A DNA stretch of 64,000 nt from Selenomonas ruminantium subsp. ruminantium ATCC 12561 (GTDB lineage: Bacteria > Bacillota > Negativicutes > Selenomonadales > Selenomonadaceae): positions 25,638 to 89,637 of the forward strand of contig NZ_AUJE01000015.1 of NCBI RefSeq assembly GCF_000424065.1, read 5' to 3'. Of this stretch, positions 35,656 to 45,565 are shown piece by piece. Position 1 is the first letter of the stretch. The number at the start of each line of letters is the position of its first letter. A model generated the notes under the pieces. That model did not search any database and was not told the DNA's origin. It worked only from the letters and a program-made list of their open reading frames with translations. The position numbers and the translations under genes were made by a program.

Positions 35656-37605
35656 TTAGCGCACCGTAGAACCGACAGGCATATCTACAGACAGTACCTT
35701 CAATTCGTCACCCTGTGAAGCAGCCAGTACCATGCCGTGAGACACAATACCGCGAATCTTGGCCGGTTTCAGATTGATGACCATAACGACATTCTTGCCC
35801 ACCAATTCCGCAGGCTCATAATGTTTGGCAATGCCGGACACGATTTCGCGCTGTTCATCGCCCAGATCCACCGTGAGTTTCAGGAGTTTTTCCGTCTTGG
35901 GCACAGGTTCAGCCGCCAGGACCTTGACCACCCGCAACTGAATCTTGGCAAAATCGTCAATGCTGATTTCTGCATCATCAGCAGCCTGTTCCTTCTTAGC
36001 CTCTTTCTTTTCCTGCTTGTTTTTCTTAGCCGGTTTTTCCTGTTTGGCCGGTGCTTCTTCCTTTTCTACTTCGATGCGTGGGAAGAGCTGTTCCGGCGTG
36101 CCAACCTTGTGGCCGCCTTCGATGCCGCCCCAAGTCTTGATATCATCCAGCTGAACATCAGCAAACTCGCCCGACAGGTTAAGCTGCTGCCAGATGCGCT
36201 CTGCAGTAATGGGCATAAACGGGCTGATCAGCACGCTGATATGGCGCAGGGATTCAGCCAAATTGTACATGACGTTAGCCAGTTCCTGTTTCTTGCTTTC
36301 GTCCTTAGCCAGTGCCCAGGGAGCCGTTTCATCAATATATTTGTTGGCCCGGCTGATAAAGGCCCAAACCTTCTTGATTGACAGGGAAAGTTCCATCTTT
36401 TCCATGTTTTCGGCAAAGTAAGCAACCGTTTCAGCGGCGTCAGCCTTGAGGCTCTTGTCCACTTCGCTTTCGCCCTGCGGAGCAGTCAGTATGCCGTTCT
36501 GGAACTTGCCCACCATGTTGAGGGTGCGGTGCAGCAGGTTGCCAAGGTCGTTGGCCAAATCGCTGTTGATGCGGCCAATCAGGGCATCACGGCTGAAGTT
36601 ACCATCCTGACCGAGGTTGATTTCCCGGAGCAGGAAATAGCGGATAGCATCAGCACCGAACTCGTCAATGAGGCCAATGGGGTCGATGACATTGCCCTTG
36701 GACTTACTCATCTTGTCACCATCGACAATCAGCCAGCCATGGCCGTAAACCTTTTTCGGCATCGGCAGGTCGAGAGCCATGAGGATACAGGGCCAGATGA
36801 TGGTATGGAAACGCACGATTTCCTTGCCCACGAGGTGCAAATCAGCCGGCCAGTACTTGTTGAATTTCTCCTGGTCATCGAGGAAGCCAATCGGCGTCAG
36901 GTAGTTGGTCAGCGCATCGAACCACACATAGATAACGTGCTTTTCATCAATGGGTACCGGAATCCCCCAGTCAAAGGACGTACGGGAAATGCAGAGGTCT
37001 TCGAGTCCCTGCTTGATAAAGTTAATCATCTCATTGCGGCGGGATACCGGCTGAATGAAGTCTGGATGTTCTTCAATATAGGCGAGAATCTTATCCTGAT
37101 AATTGCTCATCTTAAAGAAGTAGGCTTCTTCGGAAACCTCCTGCACAGGACGGCCGCAGTCCGGGCAGCAGCCGTTTTCATCGAGCTGATGTTCCGTCCA
37201 ATAGCTTTCGCAGGGCGTGCAGTAAAGCCCCTTGTAAGAGCCTTTGTAGATATCGCCTTTTTCATAGATGCGGCGGAAAATTTCCTGCACAACCTTTTCA
37301 TGGCGCTTTTCCGTCGTGCGGATAAAGTCATCATTACTGATATTGAGCTTCTGCCAGAGATTTTGGAAGCCAGCCACGATTTTATCCGTGTACTCAATGG
37401 GCTTAATACCAGCTTCTTCGGCCTTCTGCTGAATCTTCTGGCCGTGTTCGTCCGAACCAGTCAGGAAAAATACATCATCCCCGGCCAGACGGTGGTAGCG
37501 GGCAATGGAATCCGCAATGGTCGTGCAGTAAGCATGACCGATGTGCAGCTTGGCACTGGGATAGTAAATCGGCGTGGTAATGTAAAATGGTTTCTTTTCA
37601 GACAT
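35656..37605 (-). CDS. metG: Methionyl-tRNA synthetase
   Basis: Charges tRNA-Met. 649 residues. The HIGH motif is at residues 21-24, KMSKS near 300, and a zinc-binding set of cysteines appears in CTPCESYW and CCPDCGRP. A lysine/alanine/glutamate-rich linker (about 510-545) leads to a C-terminal tRNA-binding EMAP domain (about 550-649). I see no T-box leader upstream. Confidence 0.98.
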   Translation of the reverse strand: MSEKKPFYITTPIYYPSAKLHIGHAYCTTIADSIARYHRLAGDDVFFLTGSDEHGQKIQQKAEEAGIKPIEYTDKIVAGFQNLWQKLNISNDDFIRTTEKRHEKVVQEIFRRIYEKGDIYKGSYKGLYCTPCESYWTEHQLDENGCCPDCGRPVQEVSEEAYFFKMSNYQDKILAYIEEHPDFIQPVSRRNEMINFIKQGLEDLCISRTSFDWGIPVPIDEKHVIYVWFDALTNYLTPIGFLDDQEKFNKYWPADLHLVGKEIVRFHTIIWPCILMALDLPMPKKVYGHGWLIVDGDKMSKSKGNVIDPIGLIDEFGADAIRYFLLREINLGQDGNFSRDALIGRINSDLANDLGNLLHRTLNMVGKFQNGILTAPQGESEVDKSLKADAAETVAYFAENMEKMELSLSIKKVWAFISRANKYIDETAPWALAKDESKKQELANVMYNLAESLRHISVLISPFMPITAERIWQQLNLSGEFADVQLDDIKTWGGIEGGHKVGTPEQLFPRIEVEKEEAPAKQEKPAKKNKQEKKEAKKEQAADDAEISIDDFAKIQLRVVKVLAAEPVPKTEKLLKLTVDLGDEQREIVSGIAKHYEPAELVGKNVVMVINLKPAKIRGIVSHGMVLAASQGDELKVLSVDMPVGSTVR

Positions 37606-37661
37606 GGAAAATGATCCTCCTTATATTGCACCCGCAAATGATTCGGGCGTTGTATCCGCTG

Positions 37662-38939
37662 TTACTTCTTGGGCAGCATAACCACCGCTACAGGCAGGTT
37701 GGATGCCCCCGGCGGGGAAAATTCAAAGACGGTTTCGCTTCGGCCCACACTCTCGCCCAAAGGCGCAAGTTCGGTATTTTTAGCCAGCTGCCATGTACCG
37801 GCTTCCCGCTGCGCCTGAACGGTATCGCTTTCCGGAGCAGTCCGGTCACCAAAGTAAGCACGCTCTCCCGGCGTCGGAAACAGGGTATAGGTCTTAGTGG
37901 CCTGGAAGCTGCGCATAGCACCGGCATAAGTGCCGCCCAAGGGACTTAAATAATAATCCACTTTTCCGGTCTGCACCGGCAGTTCAATGCGGTAATTGAT
38001 GCCATAGTTACCGTAGTTGGTCACGGCACTGCCATCGGTGGCGTCAATTCCCGTACGATATTTATCCGATTTATCATCGGCCAGCATAAAATAAACGCCG
38101 CCGTCCTCACCAGGATTATAGACCTTCTTGGCCGACAACACGCGATTCATGCCCTTAAACGTGCCTCGCAGACGCATTTCGTCCTTGGGCAGTACGGGCA
38201 GATTCTCCGCCGCCGTCACAGGGTCGCCATAAGCGTCCAGCATGATAACCGAAACCAGCACCGAATGGTCTGCATGGAAGTCAAATACACCATAGGTCAG
38301 TTCACCCGGCTGTAAAATAGTCATATTCATATTTTCCTGCAATAAGCGGGACATACCGGGTTGCAGCGCAATCTGCTGATTTTTTTCCCGGCTGAAATAT
38401 TCGAGCTGCGTAGCCTTGCCAACCTTCAGATAATCACTGCTGGGCTGGCCACTGCCGCCACGGGTAACGGTTACGATGTTTTTACCGTTGTATTCATTTT
38501 TCAGCACCACCGCGAGTTTCTTCGGTTCACTGCTGTTGTTTAGATGATAAAAGAGCACTCTGGCGTCTCCCTGCACAGAATCCTGATAGAGAATACCATT
38601 CTGCTCCACATATTCCGGACTGTCGGAAAAGAGCAGCGTACCGCCCTCATCCCGGCTTTCCATATCCCAGCGGGCGAGCCCCTGTGTATGTTGCTTTTCC
38701 TTACCAGCTGAAACAGCCGCTGAAAGCGCCTGTTTGTTCTCCTTCGTCTGTAGAATATTTCTTACACGGTCCAAGAGTTTCGTTTCCGTTCCCCCCTTCA
38801 CCTGCTTATTCTGCACCGCCCTGTCCGAATGCACGATGGTAACTGCACCGCTGACATTGGCATGGCGGGCCTGCGCCAGCGACGGCATCATCATCAAACC
38901 TGCCGCCAGTACAGCCAGTATTTTTTTATTTCCTTTCAT
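37662..38939 (-). CDS. Secreted hypothetical protein
   Basis: Unrecognised 425-residue protein with a signal peptide (about 1-24, ending in LAQA). The mature region is mostly beta-like, with segments such as LFYHLNNSSEPKKLAVVLKN and GVFDFHADHSVLVSVIM, suggesting an exported envelope protein. It lies between metG and a polysaccharide deacetylase on the same strand. Function unknown. Confidence 0.75.
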   Translation of the reverse strand: MKGNKKILAVLAAGLMMMPSLAQARHANVSGAVTIVHSDRAVQNKQVKGGTETKLLDRVRNILQTKENKQALSAAVSAGKEKQHTQGLARWDMESRDEGGTLLFSDSPEYVEQNGILYQDSVQGDARVLFYHLNNSSEPKKLAVVLKNEYNGKNIVTVTRGGSGQPSSDYLKVGKATQLEYFSREKNQQIALQPGMSRLLQENMNMTILQPGELTYGVFDFHADHSVLVSVIMLDAYGDPVTAAENLPVLPKDEMRLRGTFKGMNRVLSAKKVYNPGEDGGVYFMLADDKSDKYRTGIDATDGSAVTNYGNYGINYRIELPVQTGKVDYYLSPLGGTYAGAMRSFQATKTYTLFPTPGERAYFGDRTAPESDTVQAQREAGTWQLAKNTELAPLGESVGRSETVFEFSPPGASNLPVAVVMLPKK

Positions 38940-38965
38940 GAATTTAAAACATCCTTACTAAAATA

Positions 38966-39763
38966 TCACTCGTTAACTAAATGCTGATGAATCCCCAAAC
39001 GGGTCATAACCTCACTCTTGAACAGACGCAGCTTAAACTCCGTCAGCCCCAAACGTGGATGAGGAATATTTGTACGCTGCAACAGATAGGTGTTGGTCTT
39101 GAAATTGTTCAGACCGCCATCACCAGTAACAGCCGTAAGGTACTCATTTTCCTTCAACAGGTCCGGCATGCCTTCATCGTAAGCCCCATTGGGGTAGGAA
39201 AAGGTGTATATGGTCTTTAAACCATTCCATTCCATCAAGAGCTTGGAAAGTTTCATTTCCTCAGCCTGTTTTTCCCGGTCAAGGCTGGTCAGGGGCTGAT
39301 GATTCGCCGTGTGGCTGCCCAATTCAATGCCCCGGTTCTGCATATCCCGCAGCTGATTCCAGCTGAGGTACCCTTTGCGGCCAATGCTGTTCGTGACCAT
39401 GTACACCGTGCCTGTCATATGCCGTTCTTCCAGCATGGGCAGAAGCGTCGTGTAATTATCCTCATAGCCGTCATCAAAGGTCAACACCACAGGCTTGGCC
39501 GGCAGTTCCTGCTTGCCTTTTTTCGCCCGCATGAAATCCTGCATGGTGATGGTGGTATAGCCTTCGGCCTGCAGATAATCCAACTGCTCGGCAAAATCTG
39601 CCACCGGAACGGTATAAGCCCAGCCATCATCGCCCACATCATCGCTGACATGATGATATTCGAGCACCAGAATGCCCTGGGGCGCCGGTGTCAGCGTCAG
39701 CCAGGAAATAAATACCAACAGGGCAAAGGCCAATACGCCCAGCCCATATTTCATATAACGCAA
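38966..39763 (-). CDS. Membrane-anchored polysaccharide deacetylase
   Basis: Family 4 carbohydrate esterase of 265 residues with an N-terminal membrane anchor (about 7-25). The catalytic motif LTFDDGYEDNY holds the Asp-Asp pair, and ELGSHTANHQPL holds the metal histidines (HTxNH). Probable action on peptidoglycan or a surface glycan outside the cytoplasmic membrane. Confidence 0.92.
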   Translation of the reverse strand: MRYMKYGLGVLAFALLVFISWLTLTPAPQGILVLEYHHVSDDVGDDGWAYTVPVADFAEQLDYLQAEGYTTITMQDFMRAKKGKQELPAKPVVLTFDDGYEDNYTTLLPMLEERHMTGTVYMVTNSIGRKGYLSWNQLRDMQNRGIELGSHTANHQPLTSLDREKQAEEMKLSKLLMEWNGLKTIYTFSYPNGAYDEGMPDLLKENEYLTAVTGDGGLNNFKTNTYLLQRTNIPHPRLGLTEFKLRLFKSEVMTRLGIHQHLVNE

Positions 39764-39777
39764 TCTAAAATCCCTCT

Positions 39778-40707
39778 CTATCCTGACGTTTCTGCCAGTT
39801 CTTTTAATTTACGCATGCGGTGATTCATACCTGACTTGCTGATGCCCAGCATTTCAGCCAGCTCCTGCAGAGTAGCATCGGGATTTTCCAGCCGCGCTTT
39901 TGCCGCCGCCCGCACCTTGGGCGGCAGACTGGAAAATTTTCCCTGGGCTTCCAAAGCCCGAATCATCGCCAGCTGCCGTCCAGCAGCATCTACGGCTTTT
40001 TGCAAATTCGCTGTTTCACAGTTTACCAGCCGGTTAACCTGCTCCCGCACTTCCTTGACATTGCGGGCCACCTCAAAGCTTTCCACCGCTTCGTCAGCCT
40101 CCACCATGCCCAAAAAATCAATTACCGCGTCACCCTCCTTAAGGTACACAATATAGGAATCCTTGCGGTCTACAAAACCTGCTGGAAAGCCCATGCGCCG
40201 CAGTAAATCGTAAAGCAGATTGCCCAGTTCAAAACTGCCCGTCACCAGTTCCAGATGATAAGCCGCTTCCGGACGATTCACACTGCCGCCCCCTTGAAAA
40301 GCTCCCCGCAAGTAGGCAATGCGGCAGCACTGTTTTTTGAGAATGCCGCGGTCATTTTCCATATTGAGACTGTCCTCATGGAGGAAACCGATACGCATAA
40401 ACAATTCGTTGACCTTTAGGGACGGCACCGCCCGCACCGTATAGCTGTTGTTCTTATTGAGCTGGCGTGAACGGCGCACAGTAATCTCTGTCCGCAGATT
40501 ATCACCCTCACTCTTTAAGAGTTGGAGCACTTTACGAGCTACCGCCGCATTTTTTGAGGTAAAATTGAGCCCAAATGTATGGCCCGCGCCAATGGTCAAG
40601 GTCGCCCCCATGCGCAGCAGCGCAGCCAATTCTGCTCCCCGGCAGCAAGGTTCTTCATAGTAAAGCCTTGCCAGCTCATTTTTCACCTCAGTGGCAAAGG
40701 ACGGCAT
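39778..40707 (-). CDS. whiA: Sporulation/division regulator WhiA
   Basis: DNA-binding protein of 309 residues with an N-terminal LAGLIDADG-like fold (catalytically dead in the family) and a C-terminal helix-turn-helix around NPDATLQELAEMLGISKSGMNHRMRKL. It is the last gene of the conserved rapZ-yvcK-whiA cluster. In Firmicutes it affects cell division and chromosome segregation. Confidence 0.96.
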   Translation of the reverse strand: MPSFATEVKNELARLYYEEPCCRGAELAALLRMGATLTIGAGHTFGLNFTSKNAAVARKVLQLLKSEGDNLRTEITVRRSRQLNKNNSYTVRAVPSLKVNELFMRIGFLHEDSLNMENDRGILKKQCCRIAYLRGAFQGGGSVNRPEAAYHLELVTGSFELGNLLYDLLRRMGFPAGFVDRKDSYIVYLKEGDAVIDFLGMVEADEAVESFEVARNVKEVREQVNRLVNCETANLQKAVDAAGRQLAMIRALEAQGKFSSLPPKVRAAAKARLENPDATLQELAEMLGISKSGMNHRMRKLKELAETSG

Positions 40708-40734
40708 AAGCCTCCTCCTTTTCCAAACTTACAT

Positions 40735-42051
40735 TTACTTGATTTCATACTTTTTCAACGCGCTGGGCTGCAGATGATAGACCATGTTCATCACGGCCTT
40801 GCTGAGTTTATCGGGGTCATGACGGATAAGCTCCTGCTCATTGATGATATCCGCCTTGACAAAACCCACGCCCAAAGCGTTAATAGCCGCTTCATCCACT
40901 TCTACCGGATAAGCTCCCTTCTTGGCATAATAATCCTGCATCTCCGGCGAAATCGGCGAATCATTGACCAGCATATAGTCAATGATTCCCTTGCCGCCAT
41001 GGTCAATGATGGCCTTGGCATGCATAGATGCCGTATAACCATCAGTTTCACCAGGCTGGCTCATCACATTGCAGATATAAATCTTGATGGCCTTGCTCTT
41101 GCGAATGGCCTCGGCCACCCCGTCCACCAACAGATTCGGCATGATGCTGGTGTAAAGGCTGCCCGGCCCCAAGATAATCGCATCGGCATGTTTTAGTGCC
41201 TCCAGCGCCGACTGTACCGGCTGAACATGTTCGGGAAACAAACGTACCCGATGAATTTTCTTATGGACTTCCGGGATTTGGGATTCTCCTTCAACCACCG
41301 TGCCATCTTCCATAATGGCATCCAGCCGCACATGGTCCTTCGAAGCAGGCAAAACCTGCCCCTTTACCGCCAGGACCTTGGAGGATTCCTGCAAAGCCTG
41401 CTCCATATCGCCCGTCACTTCATTCATGGCCGCGATAAAGAGATTGCCAAAGCTATGGCCGGCCAATTCCGATTTGCCCTTGAAGCGGTACTGGAATAAT
41501 TTTTCCATCAAGGGTTCCGTATCGGCTAAAGCCACCAAACAATTGCGCAAATCCCCGGGCGGAATAATGCCAAATTCCTCCCGCAGACGCCCCGACGAGC
41601 CGCCGTCATCAGCGACGGTCACCACCGCCGTGACATTACTGGTGGCCGCCTTTATGCCGCGCAGCAGCACGGAAAGTCCATGTCCGCCGCCCACCACCGC
41701 AACATTCGGTCCTTTGCCCAAACGCCGCTTTTCGTAGATGATATCCACCAGCCGCTCAGAATTATCCGGCAGCAAAACCATAATGACGGAACGAATCGTA
41801 TAGCGGGTAGCGGCCAGCATCAGTACAGTTCCCAAAATTACCACCAAAATCCCGATAAAGGTGGTAATAGAATAGTCATAGGTTCCCTTCCAAAGATATA
41901 CAGCCTGAAAGATTGCCTCTTCAATGGCATCCAGATATTTATAGTTAAAAACCAGAGCCAGTCCCAGGCTTACCAGCATGACACCGGCAGCAAACAGCAG
42001 GAACCAGCGCTTGAATTTCATGCCCGGATAAAGCCATTTTAACAAATGCAT
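40735..42051 (-). CDS. yvcK: YvcK/CofD-like protein
   Basis: Gluconeogenesis-factor family protein of 438 residues. Two N-terminal membrane helices (about 15-35 and 60-82) precede a CofD-like domain with VVGGGHGLSVLLRGIK, VTVADDGGSSGRLR and GDLRNCLVALA. YvcK is needed for growth on gluconeogenic carbon and for cell shape in B. subtilis; the membrane-anchored form is a variant. RBS GGAG lies within the end of rapZ. Confidence 0.95.
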   Translation of the reverse strand: MHLLKWLYPGMKFKRWFLLFAAGVMLVSLGLALVFNYKYLDAIEEAIFQAVYLWKGTYDYSITTFIGILVVILGTVLMLAATRYTIRSVIMVLLPDNSERLVDIIYEKRRLGKGPNVAVVGGGHGLSVLLRGIKAATSNVTAVVTVADDGGSSGRLREEFGIIPPGDLRNCLVALADTEPLMEKLFQYRFKGKSELAGHSFGNLFIAAMNEVTGDMEQALQESSKVLAVKGQVLPASKDHVRLDAIMEDGTVVEGESQIPEVHKKIHRVRLFPEHVQPVQSALEALKHADAIILGPGSLYTSIMPNLLVDGVAEAIRKSKAIKIYICNVMSQPGETDGYTASMHAKAIIDHGGKGIIDYMLVNDSPISPEMQDYYAKKGAYPVEVDEAAINALGVGFVKADIINEQELIRHDPDKLSKAVMNMVYHLQPSALKKYEIK

Positions 42052-42054
42052 ATC

Positions 42055-42987
42055 TTAGCACTCCTCACGCACGTGTTCCCACACATCGTTTTTCATCAAA
42101 TCCCGGTGCTCCAGCTTTACGGGCATCCCCTTATCCTTCAGGCGGTCAAAGATATGCTTGGCAATAAAAACACTGCGATGCATACCACCGGTGCAGCCCA
42201 CGGCAATGACAAACTGACTCTTACCCTCTTTCACATACTGGGGCACCAAAAAATCCACCATATTGTCCAGATGTTCGATAAACTGCTGTGTTACCGGCCA
42301 TTTGGCAATGTACTCGGCCACCTCCGGCACTGCACCGCTCTTATGACGCATGGATTCAATATAAAAGGGATTCGGCAGGAAACGCACATCCAATACCATA
42401 TCGGCATCCAGCGGCATACCAAATTTAAAGCCAAAGGAGAGCACATTGATGCTCATCTGTTCCCCATCACTATTGCCGAAGATGCGGTGAATCTTATCCC
42501 GCAGTTCCACCTTTTTGAGTTCCGAAGTGTCGATAATGTAGGTAGCCTTCGCCCTTGCCGGAGACAGGCGCTCCCGCTCCTTGGCAATACCATCCGAAAT
42601 ACGTGAGGACGGCGCCATCGGATGACGGCGGCGCGTTTCCTTATAACGACGGATAATCACCGGGTCAGATGCATCCATAAAGAGCATTTCATAAGGTACA
42701 TCGTCCTTATCCATATCATCGAGCACATGAATAAAGGTGTCAAAAAACTCCCGGCTGCGGGTATCGACTACCAGCACAACCTTGCCCACGTGGTCACCTG
42801 CATGCTTGCAGAGTTCCACAAATTTGGGAATAAATACCGGCGGCAGATTATCCACCACAAAATAGCCCAAATCTTCCATATAACGGCAGGCCTGCGTCTT
42901 GCCGCCACCGCTCATACCCGTAACCATAACCAAACGGAATTTATCCTCTTTGGGCTGTTCCAAAACTTCTGCTGTTTCTTTTTCCAT
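42055..42987 (-). CDS. rapZ: Nucleotide-binding RNase adapter RapZ
   Basis: P-loop protein of about 310 residues with Walker A GMSGGGKT and a C-terminal domain containing GCTGGMHRSV. In E. coli it directs RNase E to the GlmZ sRNA; the Firmicute homologue YvcJ has a less clear role and binds GTP. The frame opens at a GTG three codons upstream, but the ATG at 42987 fits the RBS better. First of the rapZ-yvcK-whiA set. Confidence 0.95.
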   Translation of the reverse strand: MEKETAEVLEQPKEDKFRLVMVTGMSGGGKTQACRYMEDLGYFVVDNLPPVFIPKFVELCKHAGDHVGKVVLVVDTRSREFFDTFIHVLDDMDKDDVPYEMLFMDASDPVIIRRYKETRRRHPMAPSSRISDGIAKERERLSPARAKATYIIDTSELKKVELRDKIHRIFGNSDGEQMSINVLSFGFKFGMPLDADMVLDVRFLPNPFYIESMRHKSGAVPEVAEYIAKWPVTQQFIEHLDNMVDFLVPQYVKEGKSQFVIAVGCTGGMHRSVFIAKHIFDRLKDKGMPVKLEHRDLMKNDVWEHVREEC

Positions 42988-43002
42988 TACGCTCACCTGC
43001 CT

Positions 43003-43809
43003 TTAATCCTGATGCAAAACATACTGCTCAATAGCCTGTGCCCAACCGTCATCATCACAGTTGCCGGTTACGGCATTTGCTATAGCCTTAACATCGTCCG
43101 TGGCATTGCCCATCGCCACGCTGAACCCTGCCGCCTTTAACATAGGCAGGTCGTTATTGGCATCGCCAATCGCCATCGTCTCGCTGATGTCAATATCCAG
43201 AATTTCTGCCAATTTCACGAGAGCTGATGCCTTGGACACGCCCGGGCTGATGATCTCAATGAAATCCGCCGAAGACTGCGTTAAGGTCACACGATTGCCA
43301 AATTCAGCATGAAGCTGGGCCATCCAATCCTGCGTTACCGCCGGGTCAGGCGTGATAATCAGCATCTTATACATCCTGCTGACTTTATTGCGCATACCCT
43401 CATAACCGATATCTTCACCGATTACCTTCTGGCTATGCTCGTAACGCCTGGAAAATTCACCATAATCCGAGTAGTAGAGCCCATCACCGCTGTAAGTCTG
43501 CAAATACCAGCCCCGCGCTGCCGCAAAATCCGTAATCTGGCGGCAAAGTTCTTCATCCAGATACTGCTCATAATAAACCTTGCCAGATGTAGATTTAATC
43601 AGTGCACCATTATAGGTAATAATGGGCACATCCAGCCCTAAGGCTTCTGCAACCGGCAAAGCGGCCCGATACATGCGCCCCGTAGCAATGGTCACAATGG
43701 TACCAGCTTTCGCCGCTGCCTGCGCTGCGGCAATATTGCCCGCCGACACGGGCTTGCCGCCCCGCAGCAACGTACCGTCCAAATCCGTAGCCAATAATTT
43801 TATCTTCAT
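43003..43809 (-). CDS. Cof-type HAD phosphatase
   Basis: HAD hydrolase of class IIB, 268 residues. Motif I is LLATDLDGTLL, motif II ITYNGA, and the C-terminal motifs are GVSKASAL and IGDANNDLPML. Probably dephosphorylates sugar phosphates or FMN-like substrates in the cytoplasm; the exact substrate is unknown. Confidence 0.93.
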   Translation of the reverse strand: MKIKLLATDLDGTLLRGGKPVSAGNIAAAQAAAKAGTIVTIATGRMYRAALPVAEALGLDVPIITYNGALIKSTSGKVYYEQYLDEELCRQITDFAAARGWYLQTYSGDGLYYSDYGEFSRRYEHSQKVIGEDIGYEGMRNKVSRMYKMLIITPDPAVTQDWMAQLHAEFGNRVTLTQSSADFIEIISPGVSKASALVKLAEILDIDISETMAIGDANNDLPMLKAAGFSVAMGNATDDVKAIANAVTGNCDDDGWAQAIEQYVLHQD

Positions 43810-43960
43810 AAAAATGCCCCCTTGTGGTATTTTTATTTTTCCTAAATATAATCAGTACTTCTATTTTCTCACATCCCGCTGAAATTGCAAGGGAAAAGTC
43901 GAATATGTTATACTGTTGATGTAAATTCGTAAAATTCACGAACAGAGGGGATTTAATCCA

Positions 43961-44431
43961 ATGATAAAAAAAATTTTCATCGCCATCGGCCTGCTGCTGA
44001 TGATTACCGGCATCTTCGGCCTATCCTATACCTGGCATATCGACCACCGCACAGCCGAGAGTCTGTCTGCCTACTGCCGCATTGATTTCCAGACCTCCCA
44101 TACCGCACAGGGCAAATTAGAAGGCGCTGTGCTCACCATTTGGGACTGGCGTTATGACAATGCCAAGCTCAAAAACGAAGCCATCCTCTATACCGATGGC
44201 GATGCCTGGGAGATGAAAGCTGCTACCAAGCAGACCCCGCCGCCCCACGACAGTCAGGAACACGCCTGGCAAAACGAAAACAAACTGTTTGTGGAACTCC
44301 CCCGCTCCAGCCTGCCTGCAATCAAAAAAGCGGAAACCATACGGTTCCGCTTCTACTATGATAATGGACAGACAATTGATTTGCCGCTGAATGAGCCGGA
44401 TTTAGAGTACTGGAAAAGACAAGTCCAATAA
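43961..44431 (+). CDS. Single-pass membrane hypothetical protein
   Basis: Unrecognised 156-residue protein with one N-terminal hydrophobic helix (about 4-25) and a soluble outer part rich in charged and aromatic residues. RBS AGAGGGG. It is divergent from the HAD gene and followed by a giant hairpin. Function unknown. Confidence 0.7.
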   Translation: MIKKIFIAIGLLLMITGIFGLSYTWHIDHRTAESLSAYCRIDFQTSHTAQGKLEGAVLTIWDWRYDNAKLKNEAILYTDGDAWEMKAATKQTPPPHDSQEHAWQNENKLFVELPRSSLPAIKKAETIRFRFYYDNGQTIDLPLNEPDLEYWKRQVQ

Positions 44432-44451
44432 ATTCGTTGCAGGAAGATAGT

Positions 44452-44659
44452 CCGGCGGGGGCGGGCAGCTATTTACCCCGACTGCGCTTAGACGGCAGGC
44501 TAAACAGATTTTTTGCCTTGATTTAGCGGGAACGGCTTAAACTCACTTCGTTCAAACAAAAGCCTTTTCCCGCTAATATTTCGGTGGGCAAAAAATCTGT
44601 TCTTCACGCCTGCCGCCCAACGCTTCGCTGGGGCAAATAGCTGCCCACCCCCGCCTCCG
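44452..44659. repeat. Giant imperfect hairpin, family 2, copy H1
   Basis: A 208-base inverted repeat with interruptions fills most of the 316-base gap. The left arm contains GGGGGCGGGCAGCTATTT and ACAGATTTTTTGCC; the right arm contains their near-complements. The apex reads, on the minus strand, TTTGAACGAAGTGAGTTT, matching the apices of H2 and H3. Confidence 0.8.
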
Positions 44660-44747
44660 TCTTTGTATGTATGACCTAATAAATTGATGTAAAAGAATTA
44701 GCACCATGATATAATCTAGGTAACAAACGGCGAAAGGAGAACTACTT

Positions 44748-45017
44748 ATGAAAGAGTATTGCAAACTCTACAAGGAGAACCATACGCTCATATTCGCCAT
44801 CATGCGGATATGGGAAACGGACGAGAACGGTGAAAATCTCGAAATGCGCGTAGAATGTGAGGACGATATGGACATCTATGCCGAGTTCACTCTCCCAGCT
44901 TACCATTGCCACCATGCTTACGGTTTTAAGGAAAGCGAACTAATGGAGATAAAAAACTTCCTCAAAGACAACGCCGTCACAATTTGGCGCATGGCAAGGG
45001 GGGAACTCTGTGCCTAA
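44748..45017 (+). CDS. Small protein coupled to a DUF4160 protein
   Basis: Unrecognised acidic 89-residue soluble protein. An extended -10 (TGATATAAT) and the RBS AAAGGAGA precede it. The downstream DUF4160 gene begins inside its last codons, so the two are translationally coupled. DUF4160 proteins are often paired with a small DUF2442-type partner, so a toxin-antitoxin-like pair is possible but unproven. Confidence 0.75.
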   Translation: MKEYCKLYKENHTLIFAIMRIWETDENGENLEMRVECEDDMDIYAEFTLPAYHCHHAYGFKESELMEIKNFLKDNAVTIWRMARGELCA

Positions 45018-45291
45018 AGCATTAATTGACTTTCTTGGCTATGCAATCTACTTTTGGCTCAATGAAAATGAACCCCTAGAACCTGTCCATGTGCATATTT
45101 CCAAAGGCAGGCCTACCCCCAACGCCACCAAGGTATGGATAACACGAAATGGTGTACACTTAGAACACAACAACAGCCAAATCCCCCGCAACGAACTAAA
45201 GGAACTACTGAACTTCATCAACGAAAATAAAAATACCGTTATCGTTGAATGGGCCACCAGATTTGGCAAAACAGATTTTAAGGAGAAATAA
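45010..45291 (+). CDS. DUF4160 protein
   Basis: 93 residues with the DUF4160 pattern: an aromatic strand near the N-terminus (YAIYFWLNEN), EPVHVHI with conserved histidines, then KVWIT and a C-terminal helix. It starts with GTG, overlaps the preceding gene by 8 bases and has the RBS AAGGGGGG. Function unknown in the family. Confidence 0.85.
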   Translation: MPKALIDFLGYAIYFWLNENEPLEPVHVHISKGRPTPNATKVWITRNGVHLEHNNSQIPRNELKELLNFINENKNTVIVEWATRFGKTDFKEK

Positions 45292-45345
45292 GTTTTATAG
45301 ATAGTACACGGCGAGTTGCACAATGGTCATAATAATGAGCAACTA

Positions 45346-45548
45346 GCCGCCAGCGGTGCTGCTTGCCTAAGCGTCGCGTAGAAGTTGGGCGTTAAGAAAC
45401 GGCTCTCTTGCCAAACCTTAATATCCTGTATAAAAGTCTACTGTCTGAGCGCAGCGAGTTTTGACTTTTATGCAGGCTTAATTAAAGGCAAGAGAGCCGT
45501 TTTAGCACAACTTCTCAGCAGAGCGTGGCAAGCAGCACCGCTGGCGGC
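45346..45548. repeat. Giant imperfect hairpin, family 2, copy H2
   Basis: Left arm GCCGCCAGCGGTGCTGCTTG and its complement at the right end, with a second matching block ACGGCTCTCTTGCC. The apex is GTCTGAGCGCAGCGAGTTTTG. It lies between the convergent DUF4160 and alr genes. Confidence 0.85.
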
Positions 45549-45565
45549 GTACTTCGCATTTACAC

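Noticed and set aside
36529..37614. Plus-strand open frame opposite metG
   Set aside because: Antisense to an unmistakable methionyl-tRNA synthetase.
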